Made by a program: the position numbers and the translations under genes. Under the pieces are notes generated by a model, which was not told the origin of the DNA, made no database searches, and was given only the letters and a program-made list of their open reading frames with translations. This document shows, one piece after another, positions 31,241 through 44,000 of a DNA stretch of 64,000 bases (within the stretch, counting starts at the first letter, position 1; every line of letters starts with the position of its first letter). Where the stretch lies: the NCBI RefSeq assembly GCF_030867095.1, contig NC_081833.1, forward strand, positions 75,397,395 through 75,461,394. Reading direction: 5' to 3'. Source of the DNA: Alligator mississippiensis (Eukaryota; Chordata; Crocodylia; Alligatoridae).

Positions 31241-31740
31241 ATCCTTTGTCACGCCGTTCCCCCCCGGCCAGGCCGAGAGAGCTGTTTGGTGCACATCCAT
31301 ACCCGCACGCACACACGTGCCCACACGTCTCCAGCGGGACAGAGACCGAAGGGCTCCCGCTCCCCGAGGCGAGAGGCGTCGAGTTGGCAGACAAATCCCA
31401 CATCCGAAAAAACAAAAGGAAGAAGAAAAGAAAAAACCGATGACGACGATAATCATCCCCCAAATCATACCGAGAAAAGAAACCCAAAAGAACCGAAGAG
31501 AGAACGGAGAAGATTGGTATTTGCCGTAACTCCACTTTAAAGCCCAGTGTGAGGATCCGTGAGGATTATATGTGAATTCGAGAGGTCGTTTTGGAGGTCA
31601 AACATGAGTCAGGTAGCTGAGGAGGTTGCATTGAATGCAGTCTGGTTTTCTTTTGGAGAGAAGCAGTAGCAGCAGTGACGGTTTGTAGATTCCTCTGTTT
31701 CTTTCCCCTCTGTTGGTCAGTCAGGCGATGGCCAGGTCAC

Positions 31741-32070
31741 TTAGCGGGACGTGGCTTCCAGAGGCGCCGGAGTGGCCGGCGTGCCGGAGCGTGACGCGGC
31801 GGACGAGCCCGTCTCGCTGGGGCTCGCCGCGATGGCCACGCTGGTGATGGAGGGGGTGACGGCGACCACGTCCGGCTGAGCGGCGGCCACCCCCAAGCCC
31901 ACCCCGGCAGAGGGGGCCGCGCCGGCCGGAGCCTGGAGGCCCTGCAGAGTCTGCCCACAGACGTGGTGGTGTTTCTCCCAATCCTTGTGCTGGCAGAAAG
32001 ACCCGCAGTAACGCGCCGTGTTGCAGCCGCTGCAGGTCTCGCTCGCCTTGCGCCCGCAGTTCCAGCAGCT
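31741..32070 (-). CDS. CBFA2T3: CBFA2T3 last exon, MYND zinc finger and stop
   Basis: 330 nt, acceptor CCGCGCAG. Codes [20 protein letters not shown] ... [10 protein letters not shown], with all MYND cysteine/histidine ligands, then an Ala/Pro/Ser-rich tail ending LEATSR and TAA. It is very GC-rich. Confidence 0.95.
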   Translation of the reverse strand, partial: SCWNCGRKASETCSGCNTARYCGSFCQHKDWEKHHHVCGQTLQGLQAPAGAAPSAGVGLGVAAAQPDVVAVTPSITSVAIAASPSETGSSAASRSGTPATPAPLEATSR

Positions 32071-35000
32071 CTGCGCGGGGGGGAGAAAGCAAAGGCGTCA
32101 GCCGCGGGGTAGCAGGGGGATCCGGCCTTACCGCCCCCTGCCCCGGGGAACACTCTGGAGCTCAAACCCAATGCAAGCTAGAAGCCTCTTCCCATTGACA
32201 TTGCCTGAGTACAGGCCGCAGCAAAGATAACAAGAACACAAGCTGTGCCACACCGGGTCCCTTTAGCCCGGCTGCCGATGGTGGCAGAAGCAGATACTAC
32301 AGAGGACGAGCATTGAACCGGGTATCTGTGGAGTGATCCATCCCCTATTCATTACCCTTCCTGGCATACACCTTTATTGGTTTAGAGATGCCAGAAGAAA
32401 CATCTCCAAGTATTCTGCTAAACAGCCATTAATAGATCCGTGCATTTGTCCACCCCGTGAACTTGGCAATGCTCTCTGCCCCCACCGCCTCCCGCGGCAG
32501 TGAACTCCACCAGTTATCTACCTGTTGCGCCAGAAAAGTACTTCCTCTTCTTCCTTTTAAACCTGTTGCCTGCAAATTTTAGTAGGTGGCAGGTTTAAAA
32601 TGAGCGGGAGAAAGTATTTTCTTCATGCAACGATTGTTGACTTGTGGACAACCTGCTCCAGTCCCTGAAGTTGGGTCTCACCCGACAGGGGCTTTTGAAA
32701 CCCTCCAGGCTTGGAAAATGCCTGGTCCGAGCACAGGCCCGGGAGCTGGGAGCCCCTGCGTGGGGCAGAGCTGATGGCAAGGCTGTCTTGTGTAAGGGCA
32801 CTGATTTCCAAGGGCTTGCAAAGGCTTTTGGACACCACCGTGCCACAGACTCCCAGCCCCGCCCCACCCCGTGGTGCACACTGCTTCCCTGGCCAACCTC
32901 TACCTCACTGGAGTCTTCCTGCTGATTGATGACGGTGAGCGCGTCCTCTGATGCCTGGCGCTTCGCCTCCGCCAGCGCCCGCTCCATCTTGGCCCGCTCG
33001 GTGGTGATGAGCTCGTGGGCCTTGCGCTCGGCGTCCGACACGGCCTTCTGGAGCTCGGACATGGCCTGACGCTTCACCTCGTTCACAGCTTCTTCTGGAG
33101 GCAAGAGCACAGAGCACGGCACCTGGCATGTAGGGCAGCCCGCAGCCAGGTGCCCACGGGGACCTGGCGGCCTGGCTATGGGGGTGCTGGTAAGGAGGTC
33201 CTATGGGGCCTGGCTTTGGGAGATGCATACGCATGCACCTTTCACACTAGCCCTTTGCACAGGGCAGGGTTTGCTCTCAGCAGCGCTCTGCCAGGGTTGA
33301 GATGGGGACAGCCCGCGGTGACACACTCACCAGCTTTCCTCCAGATCTCCTCGGGCATGTAACCGGAGAGGGGCCTGGGCACGAACTCACGGTGAGCGTC
33401 TGCAAGCGACAGGCAGGGAGAGCATGTTAGGAAGCAGGGCCGGTCAGACCAGACCCGCTCCTCGCTGTGCCTGGACGCTGAGAACTGCACCCAAGGACAC
33501 ACAGGGCATCCCTGGGGCTCTGGCTTCCCCTGGGCAAACAGGTGCGCTCAGATGCACCAAGCCAATACCCCATGGCCAGGTTATGATTCCTTCTATTTGC
33601 ATAAGTATGAATATTAATTAATGTTTCATTATTGCAAATAGTGCATAGCCTGGTCTGCATTGCTGCCGGACCTCAGGGCCCTGATCCCAGGACCCTGCGC
33701 GCTGGATGCAGTACGGACTCTGTGGCTGTGATGGGAGCAGGATAAATTGGTGGACAATGCCACATTCTCCAGGCATGGCACAGTCCAGACAAGTGCTAGC
33801 AAGCTCCATCCCCAGGGCAGGAACAGGCTGTGAACGCGCTGCCCAGGCCTTCCCTGCACCGGGAGCTTGGGTCCCTTGTCCCTACGTCCCGCTCCGCTGT
33901 CTTCCCCAAGACCCAGAGGCTGCCAACAGAGACGATGCCTGGGTACGTCATGGGGGAGCGGCAGGTCCATGCCATCAATACCTAACTGGGGCGGCTCGGG
34001 GGCGGAGGAGCTGTTGTGGGGGCGGGCGGCAGGGCTGGCGCCCTTCTTCATGTCCTCGGCGTCGCTGTAGCGGCGGATCCAGTGGTTGAGCTCCTCACGG
34101 TCGGCCTCCTGGCAGCGACGCAGCACAGTCAGCGACCGCCGCGTCTTCTCTACCATGTCCATGATGCAGTTGAGCAGCTGCAGGAAGCAGAGCCCACGTG
34201 AGATCCCGGCGGGGCAGCGGGGTGCTGCAGGGTGCCATAGTGCCCCCAGGGTTGCCGTGCCGACTTCCCTTCCCTTCCCTCCCCCAAGGGGGCAAGAAGG
34301 AGGGACCCCAAATGGGAGGAGAGTCCAGCAGCTTCCACCCATCCCCAGGGCAGAGGGGTATCAGGCTCAGCAGGGCAAGGCATGGAGGGAGTGGGGACCC
34401 TGCTAGAGCCAGGATAGAAAGCCAAAAGAGAGGGCGCGTGCCACAGGGCTCGGCATGGATAAACTGAGTCCCCCTGTGCAGGAATGCAGGCTCCCCGAGG
34501 CCCTCCCACAGGCCTGGCAGCAAGCACGAGTCTCCCCGGACCCCTGGTCCCTGCCTGGCGCGGTACGTACATTGTTGAGGTGCTTCCACTCCTCGGCCCA
34601 CTCCCGGTCGGTCAGCCGGTGGTCGATCACCTCCTCCTGGCGGGCGCCATGCACAGCTGGGAGAGAAGCATGCCCGTCGGCCACAGCTGCTCCCCAGCCC
34701 CCAGCCAGCTGTGGACCCCGTCCCCGAGCTCCAGGGCTCTGCTGATCACCTCTGCTTGCTGGCTGGGCCAGGGTCTGAGCTGTGCAAACCCAGAGCAGAG
34801 ATGCTTCCTGCCCCTGCAGCCTGGGAACAGGGGCACGGCTGGAGTCCCCTGGCCCCTGGCACATGCCCTCGACGCCCTCCGAGCTGCCGAGGCTGCACCC
34901 GGCCTCGCTTGGAGGAAGCCCCAGACTCTGTCTGCAGGGCGCAGCGTGGGAAACAGCAGCTTTCTCCGGCTTATCCCCATTTGCTTCCTTCAAGCTCAGC

Positions 35001-38000
35001 CCCATCCCCAGGGGAAGGGAGGGGGCAGGACCATGGAGCCGCGCACCCTGCCGTGCCGCATCCCACTCACCCGCTTGCCGGTGGCGCTCGCGGAGCTCGC
35101 GGGGGTCGGGGTGCCGGTAGGCATCGCGGTAGTGGTGGGCCATGGCCATGTCCTCCAGGCGGTAGTGCTGGGGCAGCTGGGGAGCGGCGTGGGGCAGCCC
35201 ATTGGGCTGGTGGCTCAGCCCGTTGCTGGGGCTGTACCGCTGGGCTGGGCTCATCGTGCACGGCCTCTTGCTGAGGTGCTCGGGGTGCAGGGGGTCGCGG
35301 TCCACGCCGTTCTCTTTGGTCCTGGCCCGGGGAGGAGAGACGGCGATGCTGTTGGGCAGCAAGCACCGTGTCCATGTGCCGCCGGCCCCACCTGGATGGG
35401 GGGACGACCCTGCCCCCAGGCTCCCTGCACTGGTGTCTTGGGAAATGCAGCTGCTGCATTCCCTCTCGGCCAGGTGCTCTCCCATGCAGGGGGACTCAGC
35501 CCCCCAGGGCTCAGCTAGGGGCTGGGGGGGCCGCATTCTGCTCTGGGTGGGGGAAGAAGGTAGCATGGTGGGTAGCACTGGCCTGAAGCAGGGAGTGAGG
35601 TGCACAGAGCTTAGAAGCTCTTGCAAGGCAAGGATTTAAGCTGTCCATCACTGGGGGAAGCTGGCAGTGGGAGTGCCACCCCCCAACCCATCACCGTGGA
35701 TGTCCCTTGGCCCAGCCAGTGCCCAGATGCAGCCCCTTCACCCCCAGCCCCTGGAGGACAGGGTCTGTCTTCATGGGCAGGGCAGGCTGCATTGCACTGC
35801 TTGCAGCGACTGGGATCAGCAGCCCTTACCTGTCTGGCGTCCTCCTCTTGCCCGTCTCGTTGACCTCCAGCAGCAGCTCAGAGGAGTCTATGGGGGACGA
35901 GGCGTTGGCGTCCAGCAGCAGCTGCTCGTGCTGGGCCAGGTACTGGGCTGGGGTCTGCTTGGCCATGCGGGCGCAGTGCAGGAGCTCGCGCTGCAGCAGG
36001 GGCAGGTTGGCCTGTGAGGGCACAGGGTAGGTAGAGTTACACCTCCAGGACCCGTCCTTCTGTTGCCCTCCACCCCGGACCCCTGCCAGGAGAATCCACC
36101 TGTTGGGGGACAGCCCCCGTGGCTCCAGGAAGGGCACAATGAAGCCAGTGGGAGAGAAAGCAGCCCCGGATGCAAGGGCGCTGACTGCCCTGCTGAGACA
36201 TGCTGGCACTGCTAGTGCTGCAGCTGTGCACAAACATGTGTAAATGCAAGTAAATGCGTGTGCACACCCATGTGCACATGCATGTAGATATATGCACGTT
36301 CACATGTATGCATATAGGTGTGTGTGCATGTACATGCATGTAGGTAAGTGTGCGTGTGTGTGCATGCTTGTGTGCACACACATGCATGTAGATGGGTGCC
36401 TGTGCATGTATGCACATAGGTGTGTATGCATACATGAAGGTGAGTGAATCTGTGTGAATGCACGTAGCTGTGTGCACATGCATATGCACATGCGTGTAGG
36501 TGTGTGCATGTGTGCATGCATGTAGGTGTGTGCATACCCATGCATGTTTGTAAGTATGCATGTGTGCACATGCATGTAGATGAGTACCTGTGTGTGTGTG
36601 CGCGCACATAGGCGTGTACGTGCATACACAAGCTCTTTCCAGACAGGTACCAGACATCCCCTTGCCCTCGGCTGGATGCCCAGCTGGATGACCCGGCCCT
36701 CGGACCTGGCTCCGAGGCCCCTGGCGCCAGGCTTCCTGCACCCCTCCGCCTGCCACGCCAGATGCCTGCCGCTCCCTCTGCCTGTGCAGGCTGGGCCCTC
36801 TCCTCCAGGGAGGCTGCAGCTGCCTGCACAGCTCTGGCTCGGCTTTGCCTGACCCCGTGCTCAGGAGCTGCAAGGCAGAAGCCCCAGCTCCCCCCTCCAT
36901 CCCCTCCAGCTCCCAGGCCGGCGGGACAGGCAGGGCCGGGTTGCTAACCTCCCCCACCCACCGCGTTTCTCATGGAGCCGCGACCCCGGGAACCGCGTCC
37001 AAGGATGAAGCAGCCGAGCGCCGCGGCAGGCCCGGTGCGCTCGCTGCCAGCCCTGCTTTCCTATTTAGGCCGCTGGTCACCAGCCAAGCCGCCATCTGTT
37101 GAACATGTTAGGGCGCGAGCTGAGGAAATGCAGAGCTGGAGACTCCAGGGCAGCAAACATCCCTCCCGCCCGCTCTTTCCCCCCCCCTCTCCATTTAAGT
37201 AAATAACTTGGTGGGGAGGGAAGGAGGAGAAGCCTGAGTCTGGGAAACACGCTGTGGCCGGCTGGAGACTTTTAGCCTAATGAAGAGCAGCTGCAGCCCT
37301 GGGTGGAAGCAGCTGGGAGCGGGGTGCCAAGAAAGCAAACACAAAGGCGAGTGTTGTCCCATGTCTCCACGGCAGGCGATGGGGCTGCCGGGACCCAGGG
37401 TATGGAGGGCACCAGGAAGAGCAGGGGGCCTCTGGGTCGGGGAGGAAGGAGCCTCGGGAAGCACAAGTCCTAGCCTGGCCTGCTGCAGCTGGCAGTGCCC
37501 CGTGCCCCCAGGGTGACTTGATGAGCCAGGGCGCTGGAGGCAGCAAGAGCAGGCTCCTTGGAGCTCAGCCCAGGCCACCAAGTCTGCCGGGACCCCACAG
37601 CTGGGCTCTCGGCAGCTGTCCGAGGTGCTGCCGCTCCCACATGGCCCTGGGCACAGGACGGAGAGAACCGGGCAGGGGGCACGGAGCCAGAGACGTGGCA
37701 CGGACCCTCCTGCTCCACTTCTGCAGCACAGCAGCTCTGGGTTCATCTCCCCACTTCCCAAGCAGGGAAACTGAGGCACGGAGGGGCAGAGTCGCTGCCC
37801 CCCATGACACGTGATGTCATGCCCCGTACTAGAACTCAGGACCCCTGGTTTTGAGAGGGGCTGAGCACTTCCCACTGCTGTCTGCTGGCCTGGCCAGGGC
37901 TGCACGCTCCTGGGAGCCAGGCTCTGTTTCCCCGGCCTGCAGCACCCACCTGCAGCCAGGGACACGGGCTTTATCCTCGACTGCTGGGATGGCAGGGCTG

Positions 38001-41000
38001 GCCCTCAACACCAGAGTTTTCCAAACTTGGACCAGGGGACTTTGGCACACATGATGTCAATGGAAGATGTGCGTGTAAACCCCTTGGGCAGCTTTGGGAA
38101 CCCATGTACTGCGTCACACTGGTGCCTCCCAGCTGCCCTGCACTGAGTCAGACTCCAAGTCCATCCTACCCAGGCTGGTGTCCCAGGGGCAGAGAGCGGA
38201 GGCTGGAAGGGAGGGTGACCTGGGTCTGACCTGGGTTTTCCACTGCTCCCCTCCCACTTGCAGCTGTCAGCATTTAAGGTCTAGAAAGGTCTGATTCAGA
38301 GGCTGAGCCCCTCACTCCTGTGCTCAGCAGCAACTGCACAAGAGGAACAACACTGAGGCCTCAAGGCTGCTCTGGGCAGACTCCTGCAGCTGCAGCAACG
38401 GCTGAGATGAGCCCCCAGGCCCAGGGACAGGGGATATTCCAGATGCCAGGGGAACGGCTTTTCCTGCCTTTGCAACTCCTATGATAGACTTGGGCAGCCG
38501 AACAGCAGCTGCAAAGAGGGATTTTGCCAGCGCCGCCCGCACGCGGCGGATCCCCTAGAGCCGGGTGGCGACGCAGGCTCGCAAGGGAAGCCAACATGGG
38601 AGGTTTCGAATGCCCTGCAAATGGCTGCCAGATGGGCCTCGCCCTGCCTTTCATCACCAACAGCTCTGAGAGTGCCTTTCACACGTGGGACAGCACGTGT
38701 GCAAGCTTGTGCAGAGGCACTGGGGGTAGGGGTATCTCATCTTGGACAGTGGGCACAGCCAATGCTTTCCCACCCCCTCCACCAAGCATCATCCCAGCCT
38801 CCAGAAGTCCAGCGAGACTTAAAAGCTCCCTGCCCCTGCACCTCCCTTGCTCTGGGGAAGACGGTGCAATCAAAGCAGCCAAGACCCTTGCATGGCGGGA
38901 CCTCCTGGCCCCGGCAGCTCGGCGGTTCTCTAAGTAAATTCTTATGCAGAGTTCAGATGAGGGGTGTCTGGACTGGTTTGGATAGGGCTGATCCTGCCTC
39001 GGGCAGGGGTTGGAATAGATGTGACTTCTGCAGGTCCCTTCCAACCAATGTCTCTGTGACATCTAGGATAGCTCTGATGTCCTACTGCTGCAAACCTCTG
39101 CCAGCTGCTCCTTCCCCAGCCTGGCCCTAGGCAATGCACTGACACGGGGCATCTCCTGTGCAGCCCCGAGCCATGCATTGCAGAGCATCCCCTGGCCTGC
39201 AGCTCCTCACCCACCCCATGAGAAGGCTTCCAGGGTGACCCCAGCCATGCAAGCAACCAAGGAGGTTCCCCCCAGGTAGGGCTGGGGGAAGGCAGGGAGC
39301 TTACCTTCAGGAAGGGGATGACGAAGGGGCGCAGCGGGAAGTTGGTGGCCTCCTGGAGCTTGGAGTGGAACTCCTCGATGGTCAGCGTGGAGTTCTGCGG
39401 GCAGAGCCGGGGGTGAGCAGAGCACCGAGGGCAAGAGCAGCTTCCCCTAACCCCCCTCCTGAGATCCTAAACCCACCATCACTAGCCAGCCAAGCACGGA
39501 GGAGAGCTCCTGACCTGCCCGCGCCCTCTCTTGTCCGTGACCCCACTATCCTGCTGCCTGGGCGGGCACAGCCATATGGTCCCTGGCCAGCTCCTTCCAT
39601 GATCTTTGTGGGTTGCAGGGAAGGCAGCCCCCTAGGTCATGTTTTCCCATGAGTGTGCTTCCATGTGAGGGTGCCCTGTTTCCTTTTTTGCACCATCACA
39701 GGGGGAAGAAGGGGGAGCTCCCAAGCCAACGCCTCTCCTTGTGATTTTCTCCCAGCTGGCCGAGGCAGCTAGCACCCTCTGCTTTCAACCTGGGAACTTT
39801 TCCTGGGAGCAAGGGGATGTGTCTGCACCCCACAATGCTGCTGAAGGGGAAAGGGAGTGGATTTTCCTCCCCAGTGGGAGTGAGCACAAAGCTGCCTGGG
39901 TTTTGCATGTTGGCGCTGGAGGACATCCAGGCGGGACTCACACCCGGCTCGGAGCTGGCTGCATCCAGGCCATCTCCCTTGCACCCATCTACCCAAGACG
40001 TGTGGAGGGGGAGGACTCCCTTTATAAGAGTTACTCCAAAATCTTTGAGTGACAGCACATTCAGCCAATGAGGCACAACAGTGGAGCACTGGAAGACTCC
40101 CACTGGCTGTCCATCCCCCCAGGGCATTGCCCATGGGGGGATTTCCCCCTATGTCACGAGAGCCCCAGAGCTCAGCAGTGGGTCCGAGCCCCCTGCGGGA
40201 GGGACCGCCACGTACCACCAGCCCCAGCACCAGGGTGCGGACGCGCTCCCCGATCTCCGGGGAGATGTCGTTGCCAAACTGCTGCAGGGTGGTCAGGAAG
40301 CGCTTGAGCTTGCTGAGCTGGCGGGCGCCGCAGGCCGGGGGCAGCTGATGGTTGGACAGGGAGGCCGTGGACGAGGTGGCCGGCCCGTTGCTGAACCCGT
40401 TGGGGGTCGAGGGCGCTCCGTTGATGGCCGTGGGGGAGTGGCTGCTTCCGTTCATTACTGCAACGAGAGGGAGGGCGAGGAGGTCAGATGGTGGAGAAGG
40501 GCCGCGGGACAGTGGACATCCTAGATCATGGACATCCTAGCGCACGGCGCTGCCTCCCAGTAGCGGGAGCCAGGGCAGCGTGCCGTGTACCAGGGCTCTG
40601 TGCCACTGGGGGTTTGGGGGCAGCTTTGTGGCCCTGCAATGGGCAGGCTGCTTGCAGCAGGGCATTGGTGCTGCAGGCATGGGTGGAGTCCGGGATGGCA
40701 CAGCGCTAATGGGGAGCAACTCACCTGCCCCCCAAAACCATGTTGCCAACTGGGTGCAAAGTGAGCAGTGACGCACGGTGAACACCCTCACTCACACCCA
40801 TGATCTGATAAACCCACTGCCCAGGCTGTCCCGTCCTGCCAGGGGCCCACAGAGCCACCCACCTTCACGCAGCAAGCAGCGCCGGAGCAAGACCTCTCTG
40901 AGTACCCACCCCATGCCACGCACACCGGGACGAGACCCATTCTCAGAGCCCGCCCTCCCCAGCTCCACCAGGAAACCAAGCCTCTGCCCAGACTACGAAG

Positions 41001-44000
41001 GGGGTGAGCGTTAACCCCAGAGAATGCAAGCCGTGGACCTGGCACGGGCAGACGGTAGCATGCCCGGTGCTGAACTCGGACGTGTGGCTCAGGCCAGCCC
41101 ACAGACACCATTTCCAAGGGATCGGTGCCAAGGCGGAAGCAGAGCCCTTGTACACTGGCTGCACGCGCACCCCGAACAGCAGCGAGGGGCACCTGCTTCC
41201 AAACGGGGCCCAGCCCCTGCCTTTACAGCCCTCATCGGAGGCAGCGGCTGGCAGCAGCGTCCCCTAGCAGGCTGCCAGCTTGGGAGACTCCAGGATCCTC
41301 CATGCTGCCGCCCCCAGCTGCTGCACAGGGTCCCCGAGCCCCCCTGCAGCTGGAATCCCCCGCCCAGACAATGCCAGGGGCTGGGGAAATCACAGGGGTT
41401 CGTGCTCACTGGCTCCACGACACGGCCCACCCCCAAGCTCGACTCTCACGCGGGCCCACAAGGCACAGCATGCACGCGCCCCGGCTCGGGGAAGCCGCTG
41501 GGCACACAGCGCCCAGCCCAGTCCTGGGAACTCCGCGCCGCTGGAAAGAGCCACCAACCTGCCCGCTGTGCCAGGCGCCCGAGCCCTGCCTTTGTGTTTC
41601 CCCAGCCGGTCTCCCCCTCGCTCTCCCGCCGGGCAGCGCCAGCCGCTCGCTCAAGAGGGTCCCAAAATAACCGGCCGGCCACAAGCGCTTTTATTCCAGC
41701 GACAGGTGCGTTACTAAGTTAGACTCCGCACGTGTCCCTCTTGGACATCCCTGGACCCACGGGGACAGGGAAAGCCGGCGGCGCTGGGACGGGCAGAGAA
41801 GCTTCGATGAGGGGACTGGCAGGGACCTGGTCCCCCGCACCCTGCTCCCGTCGGCACCTTTACAGAGGTCCAGCCCCAATCTCCCTTACTGCCATCTACA
41901 CCCAGACCCATGATGGCCATGCTGGGGGAACAGGCCTCGTCTTATTATCCCCTCTCCCCGGTCTCCTCCAGCCCTGGACTGGCTGTAGCTGCTCTCCGCG
42001 AACCGCCGAGACCCTGGGCATGTGCGGGGAGCAGCCAGGAAAGCTGGGGCTACGGGACTCAAGATGCCGGTGGGTACCAGGAGCCCCTGGGCTAGGGGCT
42101 TTGCAAGCATTTTCCCAGCTTTCCCAGCTCCTTGCCCTGCAGAGTCCCATGCCCAGGCAGGGGGCTGAGCTGTAGGGCTGCAGGATGCCCAATCCCTGCT
42201 GCTAGGGGGGCAGCAGCTGGCAGGTGCATGGAGAGCTGAGCCACCCACCAGAGCCGTGCCCCCAGGCTCTCCCCGCTCAGCCGGGGCAGCACCAGGGAAA
42301 GCACCCTCGTGGCACCCTCTCCAGCCACGGGCAGGGGGCAAACTGTGCCCCCGAGTCAGGGCAGAACGGGGGCAAGGGGTTTCTCCTCCCTGGGGAAGGT
42401 GGGGGTGCTGCCTGGGGCCTCTGGGTCTCTCACGGGAGGGTGTTTCCTTTTACTTACAGAGACAGACCATCGACCATTTCAAGCAACCCTGAAAACGGCC
42501 GCGGGGCAGAAACGTCGGGGGCCCGGCTTCTCGATCTGCAAGCAAAATAAAACACACGCTAGTGTGAGAGACCCGAGGGGGCCACGGTGCCACCCGGGGG
42601 GCTCTGCAGCGCCGGCCCCGGCACCTCCGACCGGGGCCGCGTGGCCAAGGCCACAAGCTGCAGTGGGGAGGGGGCTCCTGAAGTGACTTGCCGAGCGGCT
42701 GGGGCCCCTCACACTCCCTACCTGGCACTGCTTCTCCAGGCTCTGCGCGCTGAGCCTTGCAACGCAGGGCTGAACAGCAGGGAAACTGAGGCACAGGGAG
42801 GGGAGAGCTGCCTAGGGCTGTGAATAGAGGCAGGACAGCAGGGACCAGCACGGGGACCGGAGGGGCAGCACACACACCCAGAAGGGCCTGGCTCTGCCAG
42901 GGGCTCCCTCAGCCCCATGAGCCATGCACCACGATGGGCAACCCCGGAGCCGAACTGCTTATGGGGGCCGAGTCCTGGTGCAAAATCGTCCCCCTCCTGC
43001 ACCACAGCAGCACCTAATGCATGCCCAGAGCCTCGGCAACTGGAGAGAAGCCGGGTGCCCGTGCGGACGGGGCACCCCTGGCATACGTGTGCACACATGT
43101 GCACACACGTGCATGCAAGCGCACGCCACCAAGCCTGCAGGAAGAGGCAGCCCAGCTGGTGCAGGGCTGGGATTAGCGGCGCGGCTCCCTCCGCTCCCTG
43201 ATGGCCAGACGCTGCTGACGGATGCGGGAACATCTGGAGCAGGCGTGGAGGGGAGGTCACTCCAGCATCCCGTGGCCCTACCTGGAGCTCCTGCGGCCCT
43301 GCCTTCCCCTCGCAGCATGGCAGTGGGACGCCAACCCGACAGGCCAGAGATGGAGGGAGAGACCAAGCCTCAGGCCAGGAAGAGCCCTTTGTCCAGACAC
43401 AGGGCACAGAGGGCATACCCCAGCCCCCACGAGGCAAACCCTCCACAACAGGAGCATGGGGCTACTGTCGGCATCCTGCAGACTCAGGGCCATCACAAAG
43501 ATGGGGCTCTCCCTTCCCTCCTGACATGCATCCTGCAGGGAGGGGAACCTGCTAAGGACGGCAACTGGCAGCTCCCTGGCACTGCAGACTGCAGGCAGCG
43601 AGGGTTGTTTATGGGCAGGGAAACTGAGGCAGGGAGCCTACCTGAAGCATCCTAGCCCAGAGCCCAGTGCTCCCTCGACGAGTGCCCGTCCTGCCTGCCC
43701 CAAGCCCTTCACATGCCCCAGCCCCACCAGATGGACCGGAGCCATCGCCAGACTCTGCTGCCCATGCTGCGAGCCAGGTTGGTGGGCAGACAGACGGATG
43801 GAGCCCGTGGCCCTGAGGGCACCCGACACACCGAGGTCTGCAAAACCCCCACGAGTCCAATCGGGGGTGCTGAGCAACACCAGTCCAGCCCATCTGGAGT
43901 GGGTCCCCATCCGCCAGGAGCCACGAGAGCTCAGCACCCTCTCACGTTGTACCTACCACGGGACCCGTTGAATGGCGATGGGTCTCTGCCACGGCAGAGG

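Larger units (their letters stand above)
26531..31740 (-). other. CBFA2T3: CBFA2T3 3' UTR (probable extent)
   Basis: No other gene is recognised between the stop codon and the distal signal. The part nearest the coding end (about 29530-31240) is full of T runs on the plus strand, i.e. A-rich or purine-rich in the transcript, in contrast to the GC-rich surroundings. A (GGGCA)n run lies at 26711-26741. The true 3' end could be any of several AATAAA signals. Confidence 0.55.
32071..32903 (-). other. CBFA2T3: CBFA2T3 intron before last exon
   Basis: Contains two decayed CR1 3' fragments in opposite orientation (32390-32582 and 32583-32710); otherwise unremarkable. Confidence 0.65.
36012..39304 (-). 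other. CBFA2T3: CBFA2T3 intron within TAFH-coding region
   Basis: Holds a TG/CATG low-complexity tract (36229-36640), a perfect CArG box (37060-37069), a MIR SINE (37735-37860) and a CR1 3' end (38930-39065). Confidence 0.7.

Noticed and set aside
31036-31540. Phe/Lys-rich open frames on both strands
   Set aside because: Caused by T and A runs in the CBFA2T3 3' UTR.
34403-35626. Single 407-codon minus frame
   Set aside because: It is read-through of a GC-rich intron joining two genuine CBFA2T3 exons (35071-35321 and 34571-34656), each with good splice sites.
36037-36957. Cys/His-rich open frame of 306 codons on the minus strand, looking like metal-binding repeats
   Set aside because: Produced by translating the TG/CATG tract; only the surroundings of the true CBFA2T3 exon are coding.
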